From assembly GCA_026391215.1 (NCBI GenBank), contig JAPLDX010000121.1, positions 1 to 50,759 on the forward strand: 50,759 bases of DNA, in the 5' to 3' direction. Source of the stretch: Bacteroidia bacterium. GTDB taxonomy: Bacteria > Bacteroidota > Bacteroidia > Bacteroidales > VadinHA17. Under the pieces are notes generated by a model. The model made no database searches. It was not told the origin of the DNA and saw nothing but the letters and a program-made list of their open reading frames with translations. Below are positions 7,531 through 16,087 of the stretch, one piece after another (the stretch's first letter is position 1; every line of letters begins with the position of its first letter). The position numbers were made by a program, and so were the translations under genes.

Positions 7531-10077
7531 ATGAAACGAATATTTACATTTATGTTTCTTTTGATCGGGTTAATGCTCTGTATATCAGATGCATTACAAG
7601 CCCAGAACTCACCCAGGTCGCGTGAATCCTTTAATGACGGCTGGAAATTTTCCAGGTATTTCAATGCCTGGAATGAATCTGTAGCCACCGATAAAGAACC
7701 GGAGAACATACAGTTACCTTCATTTAATGACAAAGACTGGCGTACGCTTGATCTGCCACACGACTGGGCAATTGAGGGACCATTCAGTGATACTCTCGAA
7801 AACGATACCGGTCTGCTTCCCTGGAAAGGCATAGGCTGGTACAGAAAACATTTTAAAGTTGATGAATCAGACAAAGACAAACGGATATATATTGACATAG
7901 ACGGAGCCATGGCTTATGCAAAGGTCTGGCTTAACGGAAAATTTGTCGGGGAATGGCCTTATGGTTATACTTCTTTCCGCCTTGATCTTACTCCTTATGT
8001 TTCATTCGGAAAAGAGAATGTCATTGCTATCCGGCTCGACACAAAAAGCTGGGATTCAAGATGGTATCCCGGTGCCGGACTTTACAGGAACGTATGGCTT
8101 GTTAAAACATCGCAGATGCATGTCGCTTACAACGGACTTTTCATCACCACACCTGAAATTAAAAAAGAGAGCGCTGTAGTGAGCGTAAAAGCAGAGGTGG
8201 AAAATCATCTTATTGAGCCATCTGCAATGTCAGTTAAAGCTTCAGTATATAAGCTTAATGAGAATATGAAGCCGGCTGACGAACCTGTCGCAGAATCGGT
8301 TGTTGCAACTGCTACTGTAATGGGAATGAATGATCACACCTTCAGGCTGGACATGACTGTTAAAAATCCTGCCCTCTGGGATATAACTGATCCTGAGCTC
8401 TATATGGTTGCATTCACAGTGATGAACGGAGATATGGTTGCCGACCGGATTGAAAGCAATTTCGGTTTCAGGACTGTCGAGTTCACACCCCGCAATGGTT
8501 TTCTCCTTAACGGGAAAAGAGTTGAGGTATATGGCGTATGTAACCATCATGATCTTGGAGCGCTTGGCTCGGCATTCAATATCCGGGCAGCAGAGCGTCA
8601 GCTTGAATTACTTAAGGAGATAGGATGCAATGCAATCAGGACAAGCCATAATCCCCCGGCACCGGAACTGCTCGACCTTTGTGATAAGATGGGTTTCCTT
8701 GTTGAGGATGAAGCATTTGATGCATGGAAAACTCCAAAGAAACCAAAAGATTATAATAAGTTATTCTATGCCTGGCACGAAGAGGATCTGAAAGCTCTTA
8801 TCCGCCGCGACCGTAATCATCCTTCAGTATTCATCTGGAGCATCGGTAATGAGGTGAATGATCAGAATAATCCGGCATTGGCTTTAAGCCTGAAAACAAT
8901 TGTTAAATCGCAGGATGATACCCGTCCGGTTACATCCGGATGCAACTGGGATTATTCTGGTACAAATGGTTTCCAGAAAACTCTCGATGTATTTGGCATC
9001 AATTACCGACTCTACAGGTATGACGCTTTCTTCGCATTGAAAGATAATGATAACCTGCCATTCCATTCGAGCGAATCAGCTTCAACTGTCAGCTCCAGGG
9101 GAGAATATTTCTTCCCTGTCGTACAGGGTGATCTGGATAAAAATCTTCCGGGAAAAGGCATCTTTCAGATATCCTCTTATGATCTGGCTTATCCCGGATG
9201 GGCGACAACCGCCGACCAGCAATGGGAAATGATCGATAAGTACCCGGGAACATTCGGGGAGTTCGTCTGGACTGGCTTCGATTACATTGGAGAACCGACA
9301 CCATATTATGGCGACCTGACCGGTGTAAAACCCGGCTCACCAATGTATGGCCGGATCAAAAAATCTCTTGATGAACAAGGTGTTAAAGAAGTGCCATCCA
9401 GAAGCAGCTACTTTGGTATTTTTGATATTGCCGGTTTTAAGAAAGACAGATTCTGGCTGTATCAGTCCAGATGGAAACCTGACCTGCCGATGGCTCATAT
9501 CCTTCCCCACTGGAACTGGCCGGAAAGAAAAGGACTGGTTACTCCGGTACATGTTTATACCTCAGGTGATGAAGCTGAGCTGTTCCTTAACGGGAAATCG
9601 CTGGGCAAGAAAAAGAAGGGTCAATATGAATACAGGTTAAAGTGGGATGATGTTGTCTATCAGCCGGGAGAACTTAAAGTCGTGGCTTACAAGAACGGTG
9701 TGAAATGGGCCGAGGATGTCATGAAGACAACAGGAAAAACATATCAGCTTTCGATGTCAGCTGACCGTCCTGCTGTTACTGCCGACGGAAAGGACCTTAT
9801 CTTTATTACTGTAAGGATTGAAGATAAGGAGAAGCTTCTTGTGCCGCGAAGCAATAACCAGCTTAATTTCAGCATTGAAGGACCCGGGAGAATTGTCGCA
9901 ACAGATAACGGCGATGCAGCCAGTCATGAATCTTTCCAGGCTAAATCCAAAAAAGCATATAATGGGATGTGCCTTGTTATTGTCGCTGCAGAAAAAGGCG
10001 CATCCGGAACTATTATCGTTAAAGGAGAATCAAAAGGATTAAAAAGCAGCAGCGTCAAAATAACTATTGATAAATAA
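7531..10077 (+). CDS. Secreted GH2 family glycoside hydrolase (beta-galactosidase-like)
   Basis: This 848-residue enzyme belongs to glycoside hydrolase family 2, retaining enzymes that cleave beta-galactosides or related beta-linked sugars. Order: signal peptide (cleavage after ALQAQ), jelly-roll sugar-binding domain (about 30-190), Ig-like domain, TIM barrel (about 310-610) and C-terminal Ig-like domains, including a DUF4982-like segment (YTSGDEAELFLNGKSLG). Within the barrel, RTSHNPP is followed by WSIGNE, whose E441 is the expected acid/base. E515 in HSSESAS is the likely nucleophile by analogy with the LacZ CEYAH site, and GEFVWTGFDY corresponds to the LacZ GGFVWDWVDQ segment. The true substrate cannot be read from sequence; galactose- and glucuronic-acid-active enzymes share this layout. 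There is no SusC/D pair beside it, so this is not an obvious polysaccharide-utilisation locus. Confidence 0.93.
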   Translation: MKRIFTFMFLLIGLMLCISDALQAQNSPRSRESFNDGWKFSRYFNAWNESVATDKEPENIQLPSFNDKDWRTLDLPHDWAIEGPFSDTLENDTGLLPWKGIGWYRKHFKVDESDKDKRIYIDIDGAMAYAKVWLNGKFVGEWPYGYTSFRLDLTPYVSFGKENVIAIRLDTKSWDSRWYPGAGLYRNVWLVKTSQMHVAYNGLFITTPEIKKESAVVSVKAEVENHLIEPSAMSVKASVYKLNENMKPADEPVAESVVATATVMGMNDHTFRLDMTVKNPALWDITDPELYMVAFTVMNGDMVADRIESNFGFRTVEFTPRNGFLLNGKRVEVYGVCNHHDLGALGSAFNIRAAERQLELLKEIGCNAIRTSHNPPAPELLDLCDKMGFLVEDEAFDAWKTPKKPKDYNKLFYAWHEEDLKALIRRDRNHPSVFIWSIGNEVNDQNNPALALSLKTIVKSQDDTRPVTSGCNWDYSGTNGFQKTLDVFGINYRLYRYDAFFALKDNDNLPFHSSESASTVSSRGEYFFPVVQGDLDKNLPGKGIFQISSYDLAYPGWATTADQQWEMIDKYPGTFGEFVWTGFDYIGEPTPYYGDLTGVKPGSPMYGRIKKSLDEQGVKEVPSRSSYFGIFDIAGFKKDRFWLYQSRWKPDLPMAHILPHWNWPERKGLVTPVHVYTSGDEAELFLNGKSLGKKKKGQYEYRLKWDDVVYQPGELKVVAYKNGVKWAEDVMKTTGKTYQLSMSADRPAVTADGKDLIFITVRIEDKEKLLVPRSNNQLNFSIEGPGRIVATDNGDAASHESFQAKSKKAYNGMCLVIVAAEKGASGTIIVKGESKGLKSSSVKITIDK

Positions 10078-10084
10078 GGATATT

Positions 10085-10170
10085 TAACCACAGAGTTTCA
10101 CGGCGTTTGGCGGAGTTACACTGTTAAAAGCCGTGTAACTCAGTTTTTATTCAGTGTTACGCCGTGGTTA
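10085..10170. repeat. Palindromic element with TAACCAC ends
   Basis: The outer inverted ends are TAACCAC (10085-10091) and GTGGTTA (10164-10170). A nested perfect 9-bp inverted repeat, GAGTTACAC (10113-10121) and GTGTAACTC (10133-10141), lies inside. A related element with TTAACCGC ends is at 13055-13158. It occupies most of the gap between the GH2 gene and the adaptor gene. Confidence 0.75.
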
Positions 10171-10175
10171 TCTTT

Positions 10176-10183
10176 TATCTTTG
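10176..10183 (+). promoter_or_regulatory. Candidate -7 box (TATCTTTG)
   Basis: TATCTTTG matches the Bacteroidota sigma-ABfr -7 consensus TAnnTTTG exactly and lies 77 bases before the adaptor start at 10261. No clear TTG-type -33 box is seen at the usual distance, so the call rests on one box and its position. Confidence 0.35.
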
Positions 10184-10260
10184 CCGGCATGTTAATTTTC
10201 GTTAAAAATTGATAATGAGGTAGTTTTAAAAGGTATTTTTCCATACTTTCGCAGCCGGAA

Positions 10261-11580
10261 ATGAAGAAGACAATTATTATAACCGGCATTGTAGTTGCAG
10301 CTGCTATCCTTGCACTATTTATCTTCAATAAGATCACGGCAAAAAAAGATACAGCCAGTCTCTTTGCTGAAGTATCAGAAGGCAGGTTCGAAATTGCGAT
10401 TACATCAACCGGTGAACTGGTTGCTGAAAGATCCGTTGATATCAGTGCACCTGCATTGACAATGCAGAGAGATATCAGGTCAATGAATGTCAAGATTCAG
10501 GATCTTATAGCGGAAGGAACTGAAGTTAAAGAGGGAGACTGGGTGGCAACACTTGACAGGACAGAATTCGCCAATACTTTGAAGGATGAGCAGGAAAGGG
10601 TGGCTACACTTTATACTGATCTGGAAATGGCTCTGCTGGATACTGCTTTGACACTCAGTAATTTAAGGGATCAGATTGAGAATCAGATCCATACTGTGGA
10701 AGAGGCCAGGATAACCCTCAGAAACTCAAAATATGAACCTCCGACAACGATCCGGCAGGCAGAAATAAATTACGATAAGGCTCAAAGGGTGCTCGAACAG
10801 ATGAGAAGAAGCTATACCCTTGGTATTGCTCAGTCTAAAATTAAGGTCCAGAATATCAATACCAGGATCAACAGGTTTGGAAGGAGAGTCAGGGATTATG
10901 AAGAGGTACTGGCAGGCTTTGTAATTAAGGCACCATCATCAGGAATGATCATTTACAAAAAGGACCGGATGGGAAGCAAAAGAAAAGCCGGTGGATCAGT
11001 AAATCCCATGGATCGTGTTGTAGCCACATTGCCAGATCTTTCATCTATGCTCTCAAAAGTATATGTAAGCGAGATAGAGATAAATAAGGTAAAAACAGGG
11101 CTTCCTGTCAGCATCACTGTTGATGCTTTCCCTGATAAATCATATACAGGCTCGGTAATGACCATTGCCAATATCGGTGAAAAGCTGCCAAACAGCGATT
11201 CTAAAGTCTTTGAAGTAATGATAAAAATTGATGGCTCGGATTATTCACTCAGACCGTCAATGACCACAAATAATAAAATCACTGTTAAGACTCTTGATAA
11301 TGTCACATATATCCCGAATGAATGTGTTCGTACAGGAATTGACAGTATCCCTGTTGTCTATACCAGAAATCGTTTAAAGCAGGTAGTAATTCCGGGTGAA
11401 TCGAATGATAAGGAAACTGTGATTGAAAAAGGGCTAAAGGCAGGGACGGTTCTATATCTTGAGATACCTGAAGATGCCGGTAAGTTCAGGCTTGCGGGAG
11501 AAGAGCTGATCCAGGTTATCAGGAACCGTGAAAGTACAATGAATGAAATAATCAAGATGGAAATAAAGGGTTTGAATTAA
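10261..11580 (+). CDS. HlyD/MacA-like periplasmic adaptor (membrane fusion) protein
   Basis: This 439-residue protein has the layout of a membrane fusion protein linking an inner-membrane transporter to an outer-membrane channel. There is one N-terminal membrane anchor (ITGIVVAAAILALFIF), then a lipoyl-like beta segment (ISAPALTM and the returning FVIKAPSSGMIIYKKD). Between them lies a long helical hairpin (about 110-215) rich in Glu, Gln and Arg, and beta-barrel domains follow. No ABC ATPase, FtsX-like permease, RND pump or TolC gene is adjacent, whereas MacA-type adaptors in this phylum usually sit beside theirs, so the partner must be encoded elsewhere. A strong hairpin terminator follows the stop. 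Confidence 0.85.
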   Translation: MKKTIIITGIVVAAAILALFIFNKITAKKDTASLFAEVSEGRFEIAITSTGELVAERSVDISAPALTMQRDIRSMNVKIQDLIAEGTEVKEGDWVATLDRTEFANTLKDEQERVATLYTDLEMALLDTALTLSNLRDQIENQIHTVEEARITLRNSKYEPPTTIRQAEINYDKAQRVLEQMRRSYTLGIAQSKIKVQNINTRINRFGRRVRDYEEVLAGFVIKAPSSGMIIYKKDRMGSKRKAGGSVNPMDRVVATLPDLSSMLSKVYVSEIEINKVKTGLPVSITVDAFPDKSYTGSVMTIANIGEKLPNSDSKVFEVMIKIDGSDYSLRPSMTTNNKITVKTLDNVTYIPNECVRTGIDSIPVVYTRNRLKQVVIPGESNDKETVIEKGLKAGTVLYLEIPEDAGKFRLAGEELIQVIRNRESTMNEIIKMEIKGLN

Positions 11581-11612
11581 CAAGGATTTCATTAGTAAAA
11601 AAGGGTTAGAAT

Positions 11613-11647
11613 AAAAAAGAAGGGTTCACACTGAATCCTTCTTTTTT
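11613..11647. terminator. Bidirectional intrinsic terminator
   Basis: A 16-bp stem pairs 11613-11628 with 11632-11647 around a CAC loop, with only one G-T wobble. The stem ends in A-runs on the left and T-runs on the right, so it can end transcription from both sides. It lies between the convergent adaptor gene and the small secreted-protein gene. Confidence 0.85.
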
Positions 11648-11667
11648 TTCTCATGAAAAATCAGTTG

Positions 11668-12234
11668 TCACTTTTTATCATAAACCCTTGTGGATGTTCT
11701 GTCACCCTCAGGAGTACTCATTATAGTTTTTATTGTAAGTATCTTTGCATCTGTAAGGGTCCATTCTTCGGTGGAAGCCATGGTTCTTGTCTCGCCACCC
11801 ATATCGAAAGTGCGTGAGGTTGCGATCTTAAGGGTTTTGCCATCATCTGTCCACGTTGCAAATGATTTGCTTTCACCTCTGCCTGTGGTATTAACGCTTT
11901 CCTTGCCATCGAGAGTGTATTTTGAGGTAGTGGTCACTGACTCACCACTTTGATTTGTTCTGGTTCGGGTTACTGAAAGAAGGTTTGCATCTTGAGTGGC
12001 TGTGAAATCACCTCCACCAAATCCACCCATTCTTTGACCTTGTCCCTGAGGGGGCTGTCCCTGTGGTGGGCCGCCCGGACCTCCTCCCATATCACTCTTG
12101 TCAGCATTTAATGTCCACGTGCCTGCAAAATTTGCTTTTCCTCCCTGGCCATTAAGTGTAAGAGGCATCATAAGAAAAGCAAGAATTACCATCGCAGATA
12201 ATGCGATCTGAAGATTCTTTACATTTTTTTCCAT
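11668..12234 (-). CDS. Small secreted protein with Gly/Pro/Gln-rich segment
   Basis: This 188-residue protein of unknown function begins with a signal peptide (MEKNVKNLQIALSAMVILAFL, with further hydrophobic residues to about 28). The mature part starts with an FAGTWTLNADKSD segment reminiscent of lipocalin-like secreted proteins, is interrupted by a low-complexity stretch of Gly, Pro and Gln (about residues 50-75), and continues as regular beta-strand-like repeats rich in Thr and Ser (SVTRTRT, TTTSKYTLDGKE, LKIATSRTF, STEEWTL). This suggests an eight-strand barrel or similar all-beta fold outside the inner membrane, but that is inference. A matching TAnnTTTG box lies 43 bases upstream of the start, and it shares a bidirectional terminator with the convergent adaptor gene. 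Confidence 0.75.
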   Translation of the reverse strand: MEKNVKNLQIALSAMVILAFLMMPLTLNGQGGKANFAGTWTLNADKSDMGGGPGGPPQGQPPQGQGQRMGGFGGGDFTATQDANLLSVTRTRTNQSGESVTTTSKYTLDGKESVNTTGRGESKSFATWTDDGKTLKIATSRTFDMGGETRTMASTEEWTLTDAKILTIKTIMSTPEGDRTSTRVYDKK

Positions 12235-12276
12235 ATTTTAATAATTTGTTGGTTGATTATCTATTAGACAATATAT

Positions 12277-12284
12277 CAAAGTTA
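12277..12284 (-). promoter_or_regulatory. Candidate -7 box (TAACTTTG on minus strand)
   Basis: Read on the minus strand, this is TAACTTTG, an exact TAnnTTTG match 43 bases upstream of the small secreted-protein start. No convincing -33 box was found. Confidence 0.4.
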
Positions 12285-12347
12285 GATATTCCATGAAATA
12301 TGAAATAAAATTAAATGAGGATTAGTCATAATTATGAATGAAAGCAA

Positions 12348-12415
12348 GAGATTCCTCGCTAACGCTCGGAATTGCGAATGGAGTCCCGATTTATATGGAC
12401 GTAATGAGGAATCTT
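12348..12415. repeat. Diverged inverted copy of the left-edge dispersed repeat
   Basis: Positions 12348-12373 are, on the minus strand, AATTCCGAGCG-TTAG-CGAGGAATCTC, matching the repeat at 132-210 except at its centre. A partial direct copy (GAGGAATCTT) follows at 12406-12415. The rest of the 303-base gap 12235-12537 is AT rich, and no gene was seen in it. Confidence 0.65.
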
Positions 12416-12537
12416 TAAGTTAAGAAGACAGAAGTTCTTATATATTTCATTATCGGTAACCTCATTTTTTTAAAAGAAAATCAGTATTATTGCAATCTCA
12501 ATTTAAAACATATTTATTAATTATACATCTAATTATT

Positions 12538-13035
12538 ATGATCAGAAAAACAATTTCTTTCATTGCTATTGCTGTTATTCTTTTTTCATGCGGCAATACG
12601 ACCAAAAAAGAAGCTGCTGTTAAAGATGAAGCTCCTCAGGAAGCAGTAAAAGTTGAATTTGCATCTCTTATCGAAAATCCTGAAAATTATATCGGGAAAA
12701 AGATCAGCGTTCAGGGCAAGGTGGTTCATGTATGCACATACAGCGGCAAAAAGATGTTTATTACCGGTGAGAACCCGGATGTCAGGCTGTTTGTCTCTGC
12801 CGGTGAGGAAATGCCAAAATTCCCCATGGAATTGCTTGGCAGTGAAATAGTCGTTGAAGGAACTCTTACCAGGCCTGAAGCTACAGCCATGGCTGAAGAA
12901 GAGGGTATGAAAGCTGCTGCAGAATCCGTGGATATCACCAAAGGAGATACCTGCGAAACTGAAAAAGCTCTTGCAGCCCAGCCTGTTCTTTCTGAACTGA
13001 TGATGGTCTATAACAAGCATACAGTTGTAAAATAA
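12538..13035 (+). CDS. OB-fold (BOF-like) lipoprotein
   Basis: This 165-residue protein has a lipoprotein signal, MIRKTISFIAIAVILFSC, with C18 in the lipobox LFSC, so it is probably anchored in an envelope membrane. The mature domain (about 38-140) has the alternating strand pattern of an OB fold (ISVQGKVVHVC, KKMFITGENPDVRLFVSAG, IVVEGTLTR), as in small Bacteroidota tRNA_anti-like secreted proteins. H64 and C66 in VHVCTYSGKKM, with C139 in GDTCETE, could form a metal or redox site; this is a guess from spacing only. Start: an upstream in-frame ATG at 12490 would bury the signal peptide, so 12538 was chosen. The next gene, a PepSY-type membrane protein, follows on the same strand after a repeat-filled 134-base gap. 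Confidence 0.72.
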   Translation: MIRKTISFIAIAVILFSCGNTTKKEAAVKDEAPQEAVKVEFASLIENPENYIGKKISVQGKVVHVCTYSGKKMFITGENPDVRLFVSAGEEMPKFPMELLGSEIVVEGTLTRPEATAMAEEEGMKAAAESVDITKGDTCETEKALAAQPVLSELMMVYNKHTVVK

Positions 13036-13054
13036 ACTATTTTATAAATCAAAT

Positions 13055-13158
13055 TTAACCGCAAAGAACGCAGAGCAATAGCAAAGGACGCAAAGTCATT
13101 AACATAAAAATAATCCTTTGTGACCTTTGCGATAAAACTTTGCGCCCTTAGCGGTTAA
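13055..13158. repeat. Palindromic element with TTAACCGC ends
   Basis: The perfect terminal inverted repeat is TTAACCGC (13055-13062) and GCGGTTAA (13151-13158). Internally, CGCAAAG and CTTTGCG motifs recur in opposite orientations. It belongs with the element at 10085-10170 and sits between two genes that otherwise look like a pair. Confidence 0.78.
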
Positions 13159-13169
13159 TTTATTTTTAT

Positions 13170-13718
13170 ATGAACTTTTCAAAAATTAACAGGATCACAC
13201 ACCGTGATATCGGCTATCTGATTGCCGGCATGACGATTATTTATGCCATATCGGGTATAGCGCTCAATCACAAGAACGACTGGAATCCGAATTATATCAT
13301 TGACAACAGGACCTTCAGCACAGAGATAAATATCACCCGTGAGACTCTGAACGAAAAGACTGCCCGGGAGATACTAACAAGCGTTCCCGGAGATCTCAAA
13401 TACAAGACATTTTATTTTCCTTCAGGAAATTTCCTTACAATATTCATTGAAGGAGGCTCTGTCAGGATAAACACGCTTACCGGCCAGGGAACAGTTGAAA
13501 GGATCAGCAAGAGGCCACTCTTTTACCAGGTGAATTTCCTCCATTATAATCCCGGTGTGTGGTGGAAATACTTCAGCGATATCTTCTGCGTATCGCTTAT
13601 ACTGGTGACTGTCACCGGACTATTCATTGTCAAGGGAAAGAATGGTATTACTAGCCGAGGGGCGATCCTGACGGCAATAGGGATAATACTTCCTTTATTA
13701 TTTTTGTTTATTTATTAG
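13170..13718 (+). CDS. PepSY-associated TM-helix membrane protein
   Basis: This 182-residue protein has an N-terminal transmembrane helix preceded by HRDIGY (IGYLIAGMTIIYAISGIALNH), a periplasmic PepSY-like domain (about 45-115) and two C-terminal helices (residues about 132-182, the second beginning after KGKNGITSRG). This is the arrangement of PepSY-associated TM proteins, a family linked to iron-siderophore and heme reduction or to peptidase inhibition. HKNDWNP just after the first helix carries a His that could bind heme or metal. It follows the OB-fold lipoprotein on the same strand; a joint envelope redox or metal role is possible but unproven. Confidence 0.78.
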   Translation: MNFSKINRITHRDIGYLIAGMTIIYAISGIALNHKNDWNPNYIIDNRTFSTEINITRETLNEKTAREILTSVPGDLKYKTFYFPSGNFLTIFIEGGSVRINTLTGQGTVERISKRPLFYQVNFLHYNPGVWWKYFSDIFCVSLILVTVTGLFIVKGKNGITSRGAILTAIGIILPLLFLFIY

Positions 13719-13738
13719 ATCTCTTTCTCCTTTTAATC

Positions 13739-13920
13739 ACATGTACCCATCCCCCAATCCCCTTCCCTGCAAACCGGCTCTTCACTAAAATAGCCCACCG
13801 GGCTATTTCTTTACGCTCAGCACTCCGCTTGGCAAGGAAGGAGGCTTATGTTATTGTATACCAATGTAATATCCCCCTCCTTACAAAGTAGGGAGGGGGA
13901 TTAAGGGGGTGGGTACATGT
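13739..13920. repeat. GTACATG-ended palindromic element, copy 1 (182 bp)
   Basis: The terminal inverted repeats ACATGTACCC (13739-13748) and GGGTACATGT (13911-13920) are perfect. Inside are C-runs and G-runs plus a central segment with a 9-bp hairpin, AAATAGCCC-ACC-GGGCTATTT (13788-13808), absent from the other copies. An extra solo end, GGGTACGTGT, lies at 13946-13955. It fills the gap between the convergent PepSY and Mo-subunit genes. Related copies are at 33009-33132 and 43805-43927. Confidence 0.85.
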
Positions 13921-13961
13921 CGTTCCTGAGGGGAACAAAGGGGATGGGTACGTGTGACTAA

Positions 13962-16085
13962 CTATATTTTCTTCAGTGCTTCCAGTACTCTTTCCCTGGT
14001 AAATGGCATCCTGAACAATCTCGCGCCGGTTGCATCGAATATAGCATTGCCGACAGCCGCCCCGACGGTAATAATAGCAGGTTCGCCCCCGCCCTGGGGA
14101 GCCTGATCCATCCTGTCAAGTATCACGCAATCGGTTTTGGGTATCCAGGAAAACCTCGGAATCTGGTATGTATCGTAATTGCGGTCAAGGATATTACCTC
14201 CCTCAAACCTGACCTCTTCAGTGAAAGTATACCCGAGCCCCATTGCTATGCAGCCTTCCATTTGTATCAGCGCACCCTGGGGATTGACACATAATCCCAT
14301 ATCCTGTGTACATGCGACACGCAACACTGTGACCTTTCCATTACTTGTATCTACTTTCACTTCAACCATCATTGCCAGCCAGGTCCCTGCATCTGTCCCG
14401 CATGCTATGCCTATTCCTCTGCCGCTGGGCGCTTTGGCAGAACTGTATCCGAACTTCTCAGCAACTGATTTCCAGCATGCTATCATCTTTTCGTCCTTCA
14501 GGTTCTTCAGACGGAACTCCAGCGGATCAATTCCGGCAGCAGATGCCATAATGTCTATCTGCGACTCCCTGGCAAATGTGTTCATATTGTTGTTGGGAGC
14601 ACGCCATGGTCCTGTGCCGAAAGGATGTACACGGGACACCTTGGTATTTTCGCTGTAGCTTGTTGTGGTGGCATTCGGAACGTCATACGTGGTTTCAGCG
14701 CCCCTGGTACCTGAGAAATAAACATGATAATCCCACATTGTTATCCTGCCCGATTTATCCATACCCGAGGCTATTCTGACAACACCGGCCGGATGAAATG
14801 TATCATAGAAAAATACTTCATCGCGCGTCCATACTACCATCACCGGCTTACCTGTCAGCTTAGCCAGGCGGGCTGCTTCAACCCCCTGCTGATATGCAGC
14901 CTTGCCTCCAAAACCTCCTCCGACAAACGGGGTTATCACCCTTACTTTTTCGCGTGGAAGGCCAAGTTCACGGACAATTCCGTCCTGAAGTCCGAAGGGC
15001 GACTGTGTTGAAGCCCATACTGTCACCTTATCTCCTTCAAATGCAGCCAGGGCAGTATGTGTTTCTATTGCTGCATGGGCCAGGTATGGATCATTATAGG
15101 TATGTTCAAACACTTTATCTGATTGCTGGCGGCCGACAGCAATATCGCCCTCAGTTTTTGCAATGCTCACGCGTGAATCAGCTTTCAGCATCCAATCCTT
15201 GAGGGTTCTGTCATTCACCTTCAGCTCATCAAATGTATAATCTGCTTTTATTTTCAGGATGGCCTCATCAACCTTGTTGCGGTTTTCACTTACCACTGCG
15301 ATGAAGTCCCCGTCACGTACAACTTGTACTCCCTCTATCTTTTCTGCTCCGGATACATCAGCTGAAGACAGTTTTGCGCCGTGTGACGGCGGCCGTAATA
15401 TCCTTGCAAAGATCATTCCCGGAAGCTTCAGGTCACCAGCATATTTTGCCTCCCCGGTAACTTTCAGCTTTGCATCGCTGTGCTTATAGGGTTTCCCCAT
15501 ATATGTGAACTTTGTATGATCTTCAGGGGATGGTTTAACATCAAGGAACTTCTCAATCTTCTGGCCTTTAGCAAGCTGGCCATAAGCAATTGCATTCTGT
15601 GGATTCTTAGTATCAACAACGATCCCTTCCTTTACCTCAAGCTGTGAAGGAGGTACGCCAAGCTTTGATGATGCAAGCTCGAGCAGCACTGCTCTCGCTT
15701 CAGCAGCCGCAGCTCTCATATTCGGTCCAAAGCTCCTCGTTGTCAATGATCCCCAGGTGCCCTGATCGTAAGGACACAGGTCAGTATCACCCATTACCAT
15801 CTTCACCTTTTCAAGCAACACATTCAGCTCATCAGCCATCATCTGTGCAAGCGATGTTATTATTCCCTGACCCATTTCAATCTTGCCTGTGAAACAAGAA
15901 ACAGTTCCGTCCTCTGCAATCCTGATAAATGCATTATAGTCTTTTGACAGGCTTCTGGCCTGGTCTGCCGGCAATGCTGACAGATCGAGTATGCTCCATG
16001 GCTGGAAGAAAATAAAGATCCCTCCTCCCATCAGTTTTACAAAGCTTCTTCTTTTCATTCCCGGGTTGGATTCTGTCTTTTTCAT
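13962..16085 (-). CDS. Molybdenum hydroxylase large subunit (xanthine dehydrogenase family, IorB-like)
   Basis: This 707-residue molybdopterin-binding subunit belongs to the xanthine dehydrogenase/aldehyde oxidase family. The size and N-terminal leader resemble the IorB (isoquinoline 1-oxidoreductase beta) branch, whose members hydroxylate N-heterocycles or oxidise aldehydes with water as oxygen donor. The leader contains KRRSFVKLMGGG, close to the twin-arginine consensus, so export as a folded holoenzyme is expected. The ferredoxin-like Mo-binding signatures GGGFGGKAAYQ and GTGPWRAPNNN are present. The catalytic glutamate of the family is E668 in QGGGEPAIITVGAAVGNA. It starts 2 bases after the 2Fe-2S subunit stop and is the last gene of a four-gene operon. 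The substrate is not predictable from sequence. Confidence 0.92.
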   Translation of the reverse strand: MKKTESNPGMKRRSFVKLMGGGIFIFFQPWSILDLSALPADQARSLSKDYNAFIRIAEDGTVSCFTGKIEMGQGIITSLAQMMADELNVLLEKVKMVMGDTDLCPYDQGTWGSLTTRSFGPNMRAAAAEARAVLLELASSKLGVPPSQLEVKEGIVVDTKNPQNAIAYGQLAKGQKIEKFLDVKPSPEDHTKFTYMGKPYKHSDAKLKVTGEAKYAGDLKLPGMIFARILRPPSHGAKLSSADVSGAEKIEGVQVVRDGDFIAVVSENRNKVDEAILKIKADYTFDELKVNDRTLKDWMLKADSRVSIAKTEGDIAVGRQQSDKVFEHTYNDPYLAHAAIETHTALAAFEGDKVTVWASTQSPFGLQDGIVRELGLPREKVRVITPFVGGGFGGKAAYQQGVEAARLAKLTGKPVMVVWTRDEVFFYDTFHPAGVVRIASGMDKSGRITMWDYHVYFSGTRGAETTYDVPNATTTSYSENTKVSRVHPFGTGPWRAPNNNMNTFARESQIDIMASAAGIDPLEFRLKNLKDEKMIACWKSVAEKFGYSSAKAPSGRGIGIACGTDAGTWLAMMVEVKVDTSNGKVTVLRVACTQDMGLCVNPQGALIQMEGCIAMGLGYTFTEEVRFEGGNILDRNYDTYQIPRFSWIPKTDCVILDRMDQAPQGGGEPAIITVGAAVGNAIFDATGARLFRMPFTRERVLEALKKI

Positions 16086-16087
16086 GG

